The position numbers were made by a program, and so were the translations under genes. This document shows positions 1 through 7,030 of a stretch of DNA of 49,516 nucleotides, in pieces (within the stretch, counting starts at the first letter, position 1; each line of letters opens with the position of its first letter). The notes beneath the pieces are model-generated. The model ran no database searches, was not told the DNA's origin, and was given only the letters and a program-made list of their open reading frames with translations. Source of the DNA: a virus; IMG/VR virus record IMGVR_UViG_3300047319_001496, positions 1 to 49,516 of that record; one strand, 5' to 3'.

Positions 1-1090
1 TATCGTGCTGTTCCTCCTCGCGCTGACTAATGGGGACGGCGCGGACGGTACTGATCTGCCTACCTTTTTGATCGAGCAGCTTGCTCGACTTGATGGACTC
101 GAGCTTGAACGACATCGGTTGGAAGCCTGGCCCGCGGATTTTGTTATAGTGGAGCTCCACCACGTCGTCGCTCGTGCGCCAGAGCGTGAGGTTGCCGTCC
201 ATCTCGGCGAGATAGGCGCCGCCGCCGCGCGGCAGCAATTGGGAAGGATCGGCGACGTATTTGATCGGATGGCAGAGCACAAGGACGCACGGCTTGCCGG
301 GCAAGGTGGAGAGTCGTCGCAGCGTGCGGGCATAGGCGCCCATCTGCGTGTTGCTTAATTCCTCGTTCCCGAGAAAGTAGGCTGCGCTGGTATCGATGAT
401 GACGAGGCTGGCCTCGCCGTTTGCTTTAGCGTCGGCCTCGATCGTGCTCCACATCTGCGCGATGTCGAAGACGCCGGGGATGAAAGTGATGTTGTCCTGC
501 GTTGGGTCGTCAGAGCGGAAGGCGTCGCCGCCGATGACGCGCATGCGGACATCGTCGGGATTTTCGCCGACGAGATAGATCACGCGCCCCTTTTCGACGC
601 GGTGCAATCCAAACATGGCGTTGTAATCGGTTGAGCTGACGAGTTGGGCTAGGTGGAGCGCGACCGCGGTCTTGGCGTGGCCGGTCTGGCCGGTCAGCGC
701 ATAAATGAAGCGGCGTTGAAAGATGCCATCGACCAGATAGTCGGGCGGGACGAAACCCATGATGAATTCCGCTTTGCTGAGAATGCGGATCGCGCCTGGC
801 CTGGCCGAGCCGTTGGCGCCATTTGGCCGATGCGCCTCGACGTGCTCGAATGCCTCGACGATGCGTTGTTGCACTTCGTCCTCGCCGAAGTGCCCGATAA
901 GGCCATACGCTTGCGCGGTTGAGTAGAGCTCATCGACCGCCGTGCCTTTCTCGAGGCCCTTCTGCACGTAGCTGGCGACTTCCTGCGCCATGTTGACAAA
1001 GATGACCATGCGCCGCTCGATGTCCTTGATCGGCGCCAGAATGCTTTTCCAGACTGCGAACCCTTTCTCGAATTGGCCGAGCTCTGTCAT
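1..1090 (-). CDS. RepA-like AAA/RecA-fold ATPase (partial at window edge)
   Basis: Starts at ATG 1090 and stays open to the left edge, giving at least 363 residues. It carries a Walker A motif GQTGHAKT at about residues 133-140 and a hydrophobic Walker B strand SLVIIDTS at about 218-225. This is the AAA_25/RepA group of RecA-fold ATPases, used by phages and plasmids as replicative helicases or loaders. The residue before Lys is Ala (GHAK), a slight departure from GxGK. It is the last gene of a tightly packed minus-strand operon and overlaps the upstream gene by ATGA. If the ends of the window join, it would end at a TAA at 49511-49509. The ATPase call is firm; the helicase role is inferred. 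Confidence 0.8.
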   Translation of the reverse strand, partial: MTELGQFEKGFAVWKSILAPIKDIERRMVIFVNMAQEVASYVQKGLEKGTAVDELYSTAQAYGLIGHFGEDEVQQRIVEAFEHVEAHRPNGANGSARPGAIRILSKAEFIMGFVPPDYLVDGIFQRRFIYALTGQTGHAKTAVALHLAQLVSSTDYNAMFGLHRVEKGRVIYLVGENPDDVRMRVIGGDAFRSDDPTQDNITFIPGVFDIAQMWSTIEADAKANGEASLVIIDTSAAYFLGNEELSNTQMGAYARTLRRLSTLPGKPCVLVLCHPIKYVADPSQLLPRGGGAYLAEMDGNLTLWRTSDDVVELHYNKIRGPGFQPMSFKLESIKSSKLLDQKGRQISTVRAVPISQREEEQHD

Positions 1091-1296
1091 GCGGCGGCCT
1101 CGATCCCAAATGCGTCATAGACGATGTCCTCGACCGCCTCCGAGCCCAGCATTTTGACTAGGCCGGCCTTGTGGGCATAGGCGAACAGCGGGTCGAGCGC
1201 CTCGCCGAGCGTGAATTCGCCGGCGCTAAAGAGCAGCGACCGCGCCTCGGCTCGCGCGCGCAAGACCAGAATTGGCGCAACGCGACCGCCGGTCAT
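1087..1296 (-). CDS. Small hypothetical protein in replication operon
   Basis: A 69-residue protein (begins MTGGRVAPILVLRARAEA). I do not recognise a family. A longer frame extends upstream, but this start gives an ATGA overlap with the preceding gene, and the stop overlaps the ATG of the ATPase gene in the same way. The reading is of ordinary soluble character with an acidic C-terminal half and no membrane segment. The double coupling argues that it is translated with the ATPase. Confidence 0.6.
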   Translation of the reverse strand: MTGGRVAPILVLRARAEARSLLFSAGEFTLGEALDPLFAYAHKAGLVKMLGSEAVEDIVYDAFGIEAAA

Positions 1297-1502
1297 TGCT
1301 TGTCGTCCAGCACGGCGTCGATGAGATTGGCCCGCAGCGTGACTTGGACGATGCGCTCGAGCAGCACGATCGGCAGCGTGTTGCGCATGCCGGCGGTATG
1401 GCAGAGCCGCGCGAAGTCGTCGGCCTCGAGGCGAATGGGACATTTGCGCCAGCGGTGATAGGTCGGTCGCAGGCGTCCCGTTGTTGCGGCTGATGTGGTC
1501 AT
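1293..1502 (-). CDS. Small hypothetical protein in replication operon
   Basis: A 69-residue protein beginning MTTSAATTGRL and ending VLDDKQ. The start was chosen because ATG 1502 overlaps the previous stop as ATGA; the frame extends further upstream but overlaps a better gene there. It has two cysteines and a hydrophobic helix-like segment (LPIVLLERIVQVTL). No family recognised. Its place in the chain of four small overlapping genes suggests an accessory replication or early function. Confidence 0.6.
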   Translation of the reverse strand: MTTSAATTGRLRPTYHRWRKCPIRLEADDFARLCHTAGMRNTLPIVLLERIVQVTLRANLIDAVLDDKQ

Positions 1503-1708
1503 CGAGTGTTCCGTTCTACTTTGGGCGGAAATGGGCAATGGCAATCGCATAGCCATTCGACGAGAACGGCATATTGCTCGTGTGCGGTGTTCGCCAGGCT
1601 GTCGTGAGGCAACCAGCCGAGTGCTAGGAAGTCGTCGAGCCGGCTCGTCCCAGTCCCTTCGTTGCGCTGAGCGTAGGCATAGGTCCATTCGTATCGCTCG
1701 CTGGTCAT
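1499..1708 (-). CDS. Small hypothetical protein in replication operon
   Basis: A 69-residue protein rich in aromatic residues (MTSERYEWTYAYAQRNEG at the N-terminus, several Trp, and a CDCHC cluster near residues 54-58). The short cysteine/histidine cluster could bind a metal, but no full zinc-finger pattern is present. It overlaps both neighbours by ATGA. Function unknown. Confidence 0.55.
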   Translation of the reverse strand: MTSERYEWTYAYAQRNEGTGTSRLDDFLALGWLPHDSLANTAHEQYAVLVEWLCDCHCPFPPKVERNTR

Positions 1709-1911
1709 TGCGCCCTCGGCGGAAACAGCTTGCGCAGCGCCGCGAGCGCGCGGTCAACGTCCTCGTCGTCGCCATCGACCGCGCGGCGCAATAGCGCGAT
1801 CACGAACGGCTTGAACACATCATCGGGCTCGGCATAATTGCCGTCGAGTATCCATCCGATGCGCTCCTGTACGCGCCTAGCGTATGCGGTTGCGTCGTCG
1901 GGCAGCCTCAT
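1705..1911 (-). CDS. Small hypothetical protein in replication operon
   Basis: A 68-residue, helix-rich protein (MRLPDDATAYARRVQERIGW at the start). It is acidic in the middle (DGDDEDVD) and basic at the C-terminus. It starts four bases inside the end of the RuvC-like gene (ATGA) and couples to the next gene the same way. No recognised domain. Confidence 0.6.
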   Translation of the reverse strand: MRLPDDATAYARRVQERIGWILDGNYAEPDDVFKPFVIALLRRAVDGDDEDVDRALAALRKLFPPRAQ

Positions 1912-2462
1912 TGCACATGCACTCGCAATCGCTGGTTAAACAGCGGCGACACCTTGAGCGCCTGCGCCGGATCGATGATCGAGCAGGCGAACGACCAGGC
2001 CGCGAGCGCGTCGCCGGCGTTGTTGTCCACGGCGGGCCAGCCGAGCATCTGGCAGCGCGCTAGGATCGTCTGCTTGGCTTGCGCCCGCTTGAGGCTGCGC
2101 TCGCCGATGAAATGGTGCCGGATGTCGCCGACCGAATAGCAGGCGATCTCGATCTCGCCGGCGCCGCGGATGTGTGCCACGCCGCGGACGATGGCGTGCA
2201 AACCGGCGAGCCGATCGCGTGTGCTCGAGTTAGTCTGCCCGACCTTGGCGCCGGGCGGCAGCATGGCCTCGAGGGCGATGATGTCCGGCCGCGGCTCGGC
2301 CTCGAGCAGCTTGCTAAACCACCCGATGGCGTGGCCGAAGGCGCAGCCGTCGCTTTCCTCGCGCGTGCCGAAGCGGATCGAGCCCGACGTAGGCGTCTCG
2401 CCGACGCGCCCGCGCGCCCATCCGGTGATAGTCGCAAGATCGAGGGCGAGAATGTCGGTCAT
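1908..2462 (-). CDS. RuvC-like Holliday junction endonuclease
   Basis: 184 residues with the RNase H-fold layout of phage RuvC-like resolvases. The first acidic strand is ILALDLATITGWA (Asp at about residue 8), the second is IIALEAMLP (Glu at about 66), and the C-terminal motif NNAGDALAAW carries the last catalytic acid. Proteins of this kind cut branched DNA before packaging or during replication and recombination. The gene sits in the replication operon with ATGA overlaps on both sides. The length is usual for the family. I am confident of the superfamily; the exact substrate is inferred. Confidence 0.82.
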   Translation of the reverse strand: MTDILALDLATITGWARGRVGETPTSGSIRFGTREESDGCAFGHAIGWFSKLLEAEPRPDIIALEAMLPPGAKVGQTNSSTRDRLAGLHAIVRGVAHIRGAGEIEIACYSVGDIRHHFIGERSLKRAQAKQTILARCQMLGWPAVDNNAGDALAAWSFACSIIDPAQALKVSPLFNQRLRVHVQ

Positions 2463-3109
2463 ATGAGGCGCTCCTGCTCGGCAAACTTGCCGTAGTCAGC
2501 GGCGATCGCCTCCATGAGCGCCATCCTGCGCGCGGCTTCCTTCGCGGTCAGCCCACCACCAGCGATCAGTTGCGGGTACACCCGCTTGCGCATCGCCAAC
2601 TCGCGCAGCGCCTCGCGGTGCTTCTCCTCGGCGGTGAATTGGGCGAGCGCGAGGATGTCGGTCATGAGCGAACGCACCATTTTATCGACGATGCTCTGCG
2701 TGCGCCGAGCGCGTTCGGCTTCCGAGCAGTCGAGCCACCATTGCGCGTTCGATGACTGCCTCCAAGTAAGTCCCAGATCGGAAATGGTTTTAACCCTTTC
2801 CCCGCCGGAAGGGTTTTTAGGCCGACCGCCTTTTGATGCGATCAGCTCGCCGCGTTCCTGCATTTCGCGGATGACGCGGCCGATGTTGCGCCAGGCCTCG
2901 AAGCGGATGCGCACCGCATCGGCGAGCAGCGTCGGGTCTTTTGCCGCAACGGCATATTGCTCAATACCAAGTGCTTGGTTGTGGATATTCTTGAGAGCGA
3001 AAACATCGGTGAGAAGCGCGAGCGTTCGGCAAGCATCATCATAGGATGGCAACATTGGCGCAGGCGCACGCCGGTCACCATCGATCAACTTCATTTGCTT
3101 GCTGCTCAT
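2459..3109 (-). CDS. Hypothetical phage early protein (helical, DNA-binding-like)
   Basis: About 216 residues from ATG 3109, which has GAGG eight bases upstream; a GTG at 3118 is possible but too close to that site. The middle reads as amphipathic helices (ADAVRIRFEAWRNIGRVIRE, then a GGRPKNPSGG linker). This recalls the helical proteins encoded next to MT-A70 adenine methylases in phages, but no methylase is adjacent. The C-terminal third has a helix-turn-helix-like stretch (GGGLTAKEAARRMALMEAI). It is the first gene of the leftward replication operon, directly downstream of the divergent control region, so it may be an early regulator. Confidence 0.6.
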   Translation of the reverse strand: MSSKQMKLIDGDRRAPAPMLPSYDDACRTLALLTDVFALKNIHNQALGIEQYAVAAKDPTLLADAVRIRFEAWRNIGRVIREMQERGELIASKGGRPKNPSGGERVKTISDLGLTWRQSSNAQWWLDCSEAERARRTQSIVDKMVRSLMTDILALAQFTAEEKHREALRELAMRKRVYPQLIAGGGLTAKEAARRMALMEAIAADYGKFAEQERLI

Positions 3110-3560
3110 GCATCGCACCTCGGCCGCGCGTCTGATAGCGGCGGCGGCTTCTCGTTAAGTGAACCAGATTGATTTGGTCGTGACGGGAATGTTCGCGAGC
3201 ACACACACTGCGACCGATCTTGCGCGGGCGTCAATACGTAGTCCTGCTGGCACATTTCGCGCCGGAGAAAAATTATTGGTGACCGTTTTGGCTACTGCCG
3301 CGTTGCGGATTTCCCAATGATTGTCGCGGAATAGTGCCTCTGTGCCGCGTCTGCGAAGTACGCCGGAGTCGCGCTATCCGCTGCGCCTGCGCCGCGCCCG
3401 CCTTGACTATTTATTTTCCTGAGCGAAAGTTGATTGGTGGAAATGCAGCGCCAAATAGGCTGCGAATAGTGGCAATGAGTGGAAATAAGAAGCAACCAAT
3501 AACAATGAGTGGAAACCTGATGCGCTCGCCGCGGATGAACCTGACGAGTGACCTGTCCGC
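3110..3560. promoter_or_regulatory. Divergent early control region with repeated TGAGTGGAAA motifs
   Basis: About 450 bases without a convincing gene, between the leftward operon (from 3109) and the rightward operon (from 3869). It holds CAATGAGTGGAAA at 3473-3485 and again at 3503-3515, exactly 30 bases apart, a related GATTGGTGGAAA at 3432-3443, and AGCAACCAAT at 3491-3500. The same two words, ATGAGTGGAAA and AGCAACCAAT, recur together at 48704-48740 in another control region. The 30-base spacing (about three helical turns) fits operator sites for one protein. No consensus promoter stands out. Confidence 0.5.
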
Positions 3561-3570
3561 CGCGATCGCC

Positions 3571-3848
3571 GCGCGCCCGGCCATGACAAACGTGATGCCT
3601 AGGACAGGTATGCCGGGCGCGCACCTATCAACGAATACGGTCGCCATGATGTTGTTGAAGCCCAGTGATCCATTGCGACCGCGCGCGCCCGGCCAGGGGT
3701 CAAGCGATGTCCAGGAAAGGACTGCCGGGCGCGCACCTTTCCCCGAAAACGGTCGCCAGGCATGCCTTGAAACCCACAGGCATAGTGCGACCGCGCGCGC
3801 TCGGCCAGTTGAGCATTGATGCCCATGTGGTGCATGCCGGGCGCGCAC
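3571..3848 (+). repeat. Paired-hairpin array 1 (before first early gene)
   Basis: Contains three type II hairpins (arms GCGCGCCCGGC and GCCGGGCGCGC at 3571-3581/3612-3622, 3683-3693/3724-3734 and 3795-3805/3836-3846) and two type I hairpins (arms CGGTCGC and GCGACCG at 3638-3644/3675-3681 and 3750-3756/3787-3793). A decayed type I hairpin may precede it at about 3523-3567. Units repeat every 112 bases, so no reading frame is kept. Every loop has a variable 9-mer, a core close to TGAWGCCCA, and another variable 9-mer. The array ends just before the AAAGGAGG ribosome site of the gene at 3869. Confidence 0.9.
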
Positions 3849-3868
3849 TTTCTCAAAGGAGGTAGAGT

Positions 3869-4573
3869 GTGACTGCCATCAAAGATGCGTTCGCCAAAGC
3901 CGGAATAAACACACGGGCGCTCGATCTCCGCGCGGCCGCTAAGGAGGCTATCGACGCCGCAAAGGGCAACATTGGCCGCGCTGCGACTCGGTTTTCTGCG
4001 GTTCTCAAGAGCAAAGGCGATCTCCGCGAGGCTATCGCGCTCGATTATCTGCAACGCATCGCCGCCGAGCCGCCACAACCGGCCGCCGCAGAACAGCCGC
4101 AGGCACAGCCATCAGCCACGCCGGCCGCTGGATCGATCAAGGTCAAGGAGCACAAGGTTCGCCAGCATCGCCGCCGCACCCACGAGGAGCGCGAGGCCGC
4201 TTTGCGATCCGCCGGTCATGCCGCAGCATCGATGGCAAGCGCCTATGACCGCCAAATCGGTGGGCGGCCGATCGGCGAACTGCGGTGGGGCGAGCTGCAA
4301 GCGTTGCGGCACAATAACGCTTTCAACGCGGCCAGCTACCTCCGGTACGGCAACGAAGCCACGGCCAATTTCATTCTGCTCGACAAGATAGAGGCGCACG
4401 TCCGCGTCACCGACCATTCGTCCAAAGTCAAGGATGTCATCGGCGAGGCCCAGCTCCAACTTTTGAGCGACGAGGCCGATGTCGAGGCGCCGCGCCTGAT
4501 TGGGGAAGGTATGCAGGCGTGGGTCACATGGCTCGAGACGCAACGCGACACCCGCCGAGCCATCGCGCCATGA
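3869..4573 (+). CDS. Hypothetical early protein
   Basis: 234 residues from GTG 3869, with a strong AAAGGAGG site at 3856-3863. Residues 1-70 are helical and alanine-rich, residues 70-90 are a proline/alanine/glutamine linker, and residues 90-110 are strongly basic (VRQHRRRTHEER). The rest is helical with a hydrophobic core (NAFNAASYLRYGNEATANFI). I do not recognise the family. It is the first gene of the rightward operon and its stop overlaps the ATG of the second hairpin array (ATGA). The basic segment suggests nucleic-acid contact, which is inference. Confidence 0.7.
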   Translation: MTAIKDAFAKAGINTRALDLRAAAKEAIDAAKGNIGRAATRFSAVLKSKGDLREAIALDYLQRIAAEPPQPAAAEQPQAQPSATPAAGSIKVKEHKVRQHRRRTHEEREAALRSAGHAAASMASAYDRQIGGRPIGELRWGELQALRHNNAFNAASYLRYGNEATANFILLDKIEAHVRVTDHSSKVKDVIGEAQLQLLSDEADVEAPRLIGEGMQAWVTWLETQRDTRRAIAP

Positions 4574-4935
4574 ACAATATTCCGAATGCGGTCGCCATCG
4601 GGCAGATGAAGCCCAATGAGCCTTTGCGACCGCTCGCGCCCGGCCAAGCCCATGGTGATGCCCATTCGAGGGTTGCCGGGCGCGTCCCTATCAACCAATC
4701 GGTCGCCAGGCAGCCACTGAAACCCACAGAAGCGTTGCGACCGCGCGCGCCCGGCCAAGGTAGGCTTGATGCCCATTCGAAGAATGCCGGGCGCGTACCA
4801 ATCACCCATGCGGTCGCCATTTGCTGGTTGAAGTCCAACTTTGCCATGCGACCGCGCGCGCCCGGCCCCAAGGCTGGTGATACCCACCGTCGCCTTGCCG
4901 GGCGCGCACTTTCTCACAGGAGCGAACACGCATGA
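4570..4935 (+). CDS. Possible translated repeat ORF made of hairpin array 2
   Basis: An open frame of 121 residues that coincides with hairpin array 2. It begins with an ATGA overlap with the stop of the gene at 3869 and ends with an ATGA overlap with the gene at 4932. The 111-base unit keeps frame, giving three 37-residue repeats of the form xVAxxxLKPxxxLRPRAPGQxxxDAxxxxAGR, basic and proline-rich. Against a protein role: the stems are conserved at wobble positions and array 1 does not keep frame. Coupling at both ends argues that ribosomes cross the array. Not similar to any protein family I know. Confidence 0.35.
   Translation: MNNIPNAVAIGQMKPNEPLRPLAPGQAHGDAHSRVAGRVPINQSVARQPLKPTEALRPRAPGQGRLDAHSKNAGRVPITHAVAICWLKSNFAMRPRAPGPKAGDTHRRLAGRALSHRSEHA
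4589..4908 (+). repeat. Paired-hairpin array 2
   Basis: Three complete units at a 111-base period: type I arms start at 4589, 4700 and 4811, each followed by a type II hairpin (the last has its 3' arm at 4897-4907). Loops obey the 9+9+9 rule. Core variants are TGAAGCCCA, TGAAACCCA and TGAAGTCCA in type I, and TGATGCCCA and TGATACCCA in type II. In several copies the variable 9-mer pairs inside the loop, for example ATGG with CCAT and AGCCC with GGGTT in the first type II loop. It fills the gap between the genes at 3869 and 4932. Confidence 0.92.
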
Positions 4936-5750
4936 CCGCCATTGACGACATTAAGACCGAACACCGCTTCCGCCGGCAAGCGATGAAACAACAACAAAAA
5001 ATGGACCGTTCGCTTGAATCCTTTATTCGCATCAACGCGACCGGCTGGACGTGGGATGCCGACGAAAAGGAACGCGAGAAATACAATCGCGAGGTGAAAG
5101 CGATCATCACCGCGGCGCGCGAGGGGACTGGCGATCAGCGCATTTTCGAGCTGGTGCTGACGGTCGACAAGGGCCGCCAGCCATTCGACGAGCTGCGCGC
5201 CGGTTGCGAAAAGCGGATGGAGGAACTTGCAGCATCGCTGCCGGTCGCGGATTGGATCGACGGCATCCGCGGCGCCGGCCCGCTCGGCCTCGCGACCATC
5301 ATCGCCGAGACAGGCGATCTGTTGAACTATTCGAACCCCGCGAAAGTATGGAAGCGGCTCGGCTTCGCGCCCTACGACGGCCTCGCCGGATCGACATGGA
5401 AGCGCACGTCCTGGCGCCCGCGCGCGCTGACTTCCGAGGAGTGGGTCGAGCATCCTTTCTCCGGGCAACGATACGCGCTCATGCACCAGATCGCCATCTG
5501 GCTGGTGAACGCACAATGGATCAGCGCCAAGAAGGCCGGCGCCGACGAAGGGAAGCCTAAGGGCCCGTATGGCGAGATTTATGCGGCCCGGCGCGCACAC
5601 ACGGCGATCACTCACCCGGATTGGACGAAGGGTCATTCACGGATGGACGGCCTGCGAGTCGCGATGAAAGCCTTTCTGAAAGACTTGCATATCGAGTGGC
5701 ACGCCCGCGCCGGCCATGCGATCGAACGCCCGCGCCAGGCCGCGGAGTGA
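4932..5750 (+). CDS. IS110 Tnp_20-domain protein, phage-encoded, no DEDD domain
   Basis: 272 residues from ATG 4932 with CAGGAGC upstream. Residues about 104-150 match the C-terminal transposase_20 domain of IS110/IS116/IS902 transposases: helix-hairpin-helix-like WIDGIRGAGPLGLATIIAE, then KVWKRLGFAPYDG. Serines follow in GSTW and PFSG, near where IS110 enzymes carry their catalytic serine. The N-terminal DEDD RuvC-like domain of those enzymes is absent; residues 1-100 are charged helices instead. No transposon ends are visible and the gene is embedded in a phage operon, so it looks domesticated. It lies between hairpin arrays 2 and 3. The domain call is by motif only; its role is unknown. 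Confidence 0.7.
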   Translation: MTAIDDIKTEHRFRRQAMKQQQKMDRSLESFIRINATGWTWDADEKEREKYNREVKAIITAAREGTGDQRIFELVLTVDKGRQPFDELRAGCEKRMEELAASLPVADWIDGIRGAGPLGLATIIAETGDLLNYSNPAKVWKRLGFAPYDGLAGSTWKRTSWRPRALTSEEWVEHPFSGQRYALMHQIAIWLVNAQWISAKKAGADEGKPKGPYGEIYAARRAHTAITHPDWTKGHSRMDGLRVAMKAFLKDLHIEWHARAGHAIERPRQAAE

Positions 5751-6001
5751 TGATGATGTTTGCGGTCGCCAAAAACCGGCTGAAGCCCAGGTTGCTCATG
5801 CGACCGCGAAGCGCGCCCGGCCAGATAGTCATTGATGCCCAACAGCTCAATGCCGGGCGCGCACTTATTCCGTTTGCGGCCGCCATTTCATGGCTGAAGC
5901 CCATTCCGCCCATGCGACCGCGAAGCGCGCCCGGCCCCAAGGCTGGTGATACCCACCGTCGCCTTGCCGGGCGCGCACTTCCATTGCCGGTGATCCGATG
6001 A
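5750..6001 (+). CDS. Possible translated repeat ORF made of hairpin array 3
   Basis: An 83-residue open frame (MMMFAVAKNRLKP at the start) spanning hairpin array 3. Its first ATG overlaps the stop of the Tnp_20-domain gene and its TGA overlaps the ATG of the exonuclease gene at 5998. The 114-base unit keeps frame, giving two repeats of the same Pro/Arg-rich pattern as the frame at 4570. The downstream exonuclease start has no clear ribosome-binding site, so its translation may depend on coupling to this frame. Whether the peptide itself matters is unknown. Confidence 0.35.
   Translation: MMMFAVAKNRLKPRLLMRPRSAPGQIVIDAQQLNAGRALIPFAAAISWLKPIPPMRPRSAPGPKAGDTHRRLAGRALPLPVIR
5763..5978 (+). repeat. 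Paired-hairpin array 3
   Basis: Two units 114 bases apart; the extra bases come from a GAA insertion between the type I and type II stems (GCGACCGCGAAGCGCGCCC). Type I arms start at 5763 and 5877; the second has CGGCCGC instead of CGGTCGC, so that stem is one pair weaker. The last type II hairpin is identical, over about 55 bases, to the last type II hairpin of array 2, which points to recent copying. The array occupies the whole gap before the exonuclease gene. Confidence 0.9.
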
Positions 6002-6921
6002 TCGAGCGCATCGAGATCACCAGCCGCGATCAATGGCTGAATCTGCGCAAGCCGGACGTAACCGCCAGCGTCGTTGCCGCGCTCTTCGGCGCCCATCCGT
6101 ACACGTCGGCGCTCAAACTTTACCTCACCTATTCCGGAATCGAATTTGACCAAGCCGACGATCGCGTGTTGCGGCGTGGTCGGTTGATGGAGCCGGCGGT
6201 CGCGCTCGCAGTCAGCGAGGAGCGGGCGGACTGGAAGATCGAGAAATGCGATTCTTATTATCGTGATCCCGAACTCCATCTCGGTGCCACTCCCGATTTC
6301 TTCATTCACGGCGATCCGCGCGGCCTCGGCGTGTTGCAGACGAAGACCGCCGCCCCGCACATCTTTGAGCGCGACTGGGAAGGCGGCGCCACGGTGCCGT
6401 TTTGGATTCAACTGCAAGTGCTCACCGAAGCGATGCTGACCGAGGCCGCCTTCGGAGCCGTCGCCGTCCTGCGGGTCGATGCCTTCGATCTCGCATTGGC
6501 CCTCATCGAGGTGCCGCGGCACCCTGCCGCCGAGCAGCGCATCAAAGCGGCGGTCGCCCAATTCTGGGCTGACGTCGCCGCTGGACGTGAGCCAGATCCA
6601 GATTACGGCAAGGACGCCGAGCTGCTCAAGGTGATCGCGCCGCACGAGGTTGTCGGCACGACGGTCGACCTGAGCGGCGACAACGAACTGCCTGCGTTGC
6701 TCGATCAGCGCGCCGAGATCATGACGGCAATGAAAGGTTTCGAAGCCCGCAAGGACGAGATCGAGACCGCGATCAAATTTCGCATGCGCGACGCCGAAAG
6801 TGTCGTCGGCTTGCCGGATTGGAACATCACCTGGAAGACGACGCACAGAGCAGAATACGTCATGAAAGCAAAGGACATCCGCACGCTGCGCATCCATCAT
6901 CGCGCGGAGAACAAGCAATGA
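5998..6921 (+). CDS. YqaJ/lambda-exonuclease-type recombination nuclease (first copy)
   Basis: 307 residues, the usual size for YqaJ viral recombinases. It shows the PD-(D/E)XK nuclease order: TASVVAALFG near residue 25, RGRLMEPAVAL (Glu) near 65, LGATPDFFI (Asp) near 98, LQTKTAAPH (the QxK strand) near 117, and FWIQLQ (Gln) near 138. Such enzymes chew 5' ends to leave 3' single strands for an annealing protein. The partner RecT follows at 7056, with hairpin array 4 between. The start overlaps the preceding open frame by ATGA with no clear ribosome site. A second exonuclease/annealase pair lies at 17140-18839. Confidence 0.88.
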   Translation: MIERIEITSRDQWLNLRKPDVTASVVAALFGAHPYTSALKLYLTYSGIEFDQADDRVLRRGRLMEPAVALAVSEERADWKIEKCDSYYRDPELHLGATPDFFIHGDPRGLGVLQTKTAAPHIFERDWEGGATVPFWIQLQVLTEAMLTEAAFGAVAVLRVDAFDLALALIEVPRHPAAEQRIKAAVAQFWADVAAGREPDPDYGKDAELLKVIAPHEVVGTTVDLSGDNELPALLDQRAEIMTAMKGFEARKDEIETAIKFRMRDAESVVGLPDWNITWKTTHRAEYVMKAKDIRTLRIHHRAENKQ

Positions 6922-6928
6922 AAGTTTG

Positions 6929-7030
6929 CGGTCGCCACATAATCTCTGAAGCCCAAGCGCGAGGTGCGACCGCGAAGCGCGCCCGGCCGGGGCACGTGTG
7001 AAGCCCAACTTCAAGCTGCCGGGCGCGCAC
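6929..7030 (+). repeat. Paired-hairpin array 4 (single unit)
   Basis: One complete unit: type I arms at 6929-6935 and GCGACCG ending at 6972, type II arms at 6977-6987 and 7018-7028. Here the type II loop carries the type I core TGAAGCCCA, and the spacers pair internally (GGGC with GCCC, GAAG with CTTC). It starts nine bases after an ATGA at the end of the exonuclease gene, but the conserved frame is closed by a stop in the first loop; the coupled frame ends at 7001. So translation of the repeat peptide is not kept here. It ends before the GAGG site of recT. Confidence 0.9.

Noticed and set aside
4932-5750. Active IS110 insertion sequence
   Set aside because: The DEDD domain is missing, no element boundaries are visible, and the gene is tightly embedded in the phage operon.
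5608-7014. 468-residue minus-strand frame
   Set aside because: It is antisense to the exonuclease gene and two hairpin arrays; the residue composition is that of a high-GC shadow frame and no ribosome site or family pattern is seen.
3571-7030. CRISPR array
   Set aside because: Repeats and variable segments occur, but the conserved parts are inverted arms with cores inside the loops, spacers are only 9 bases, and no cas genes are present.
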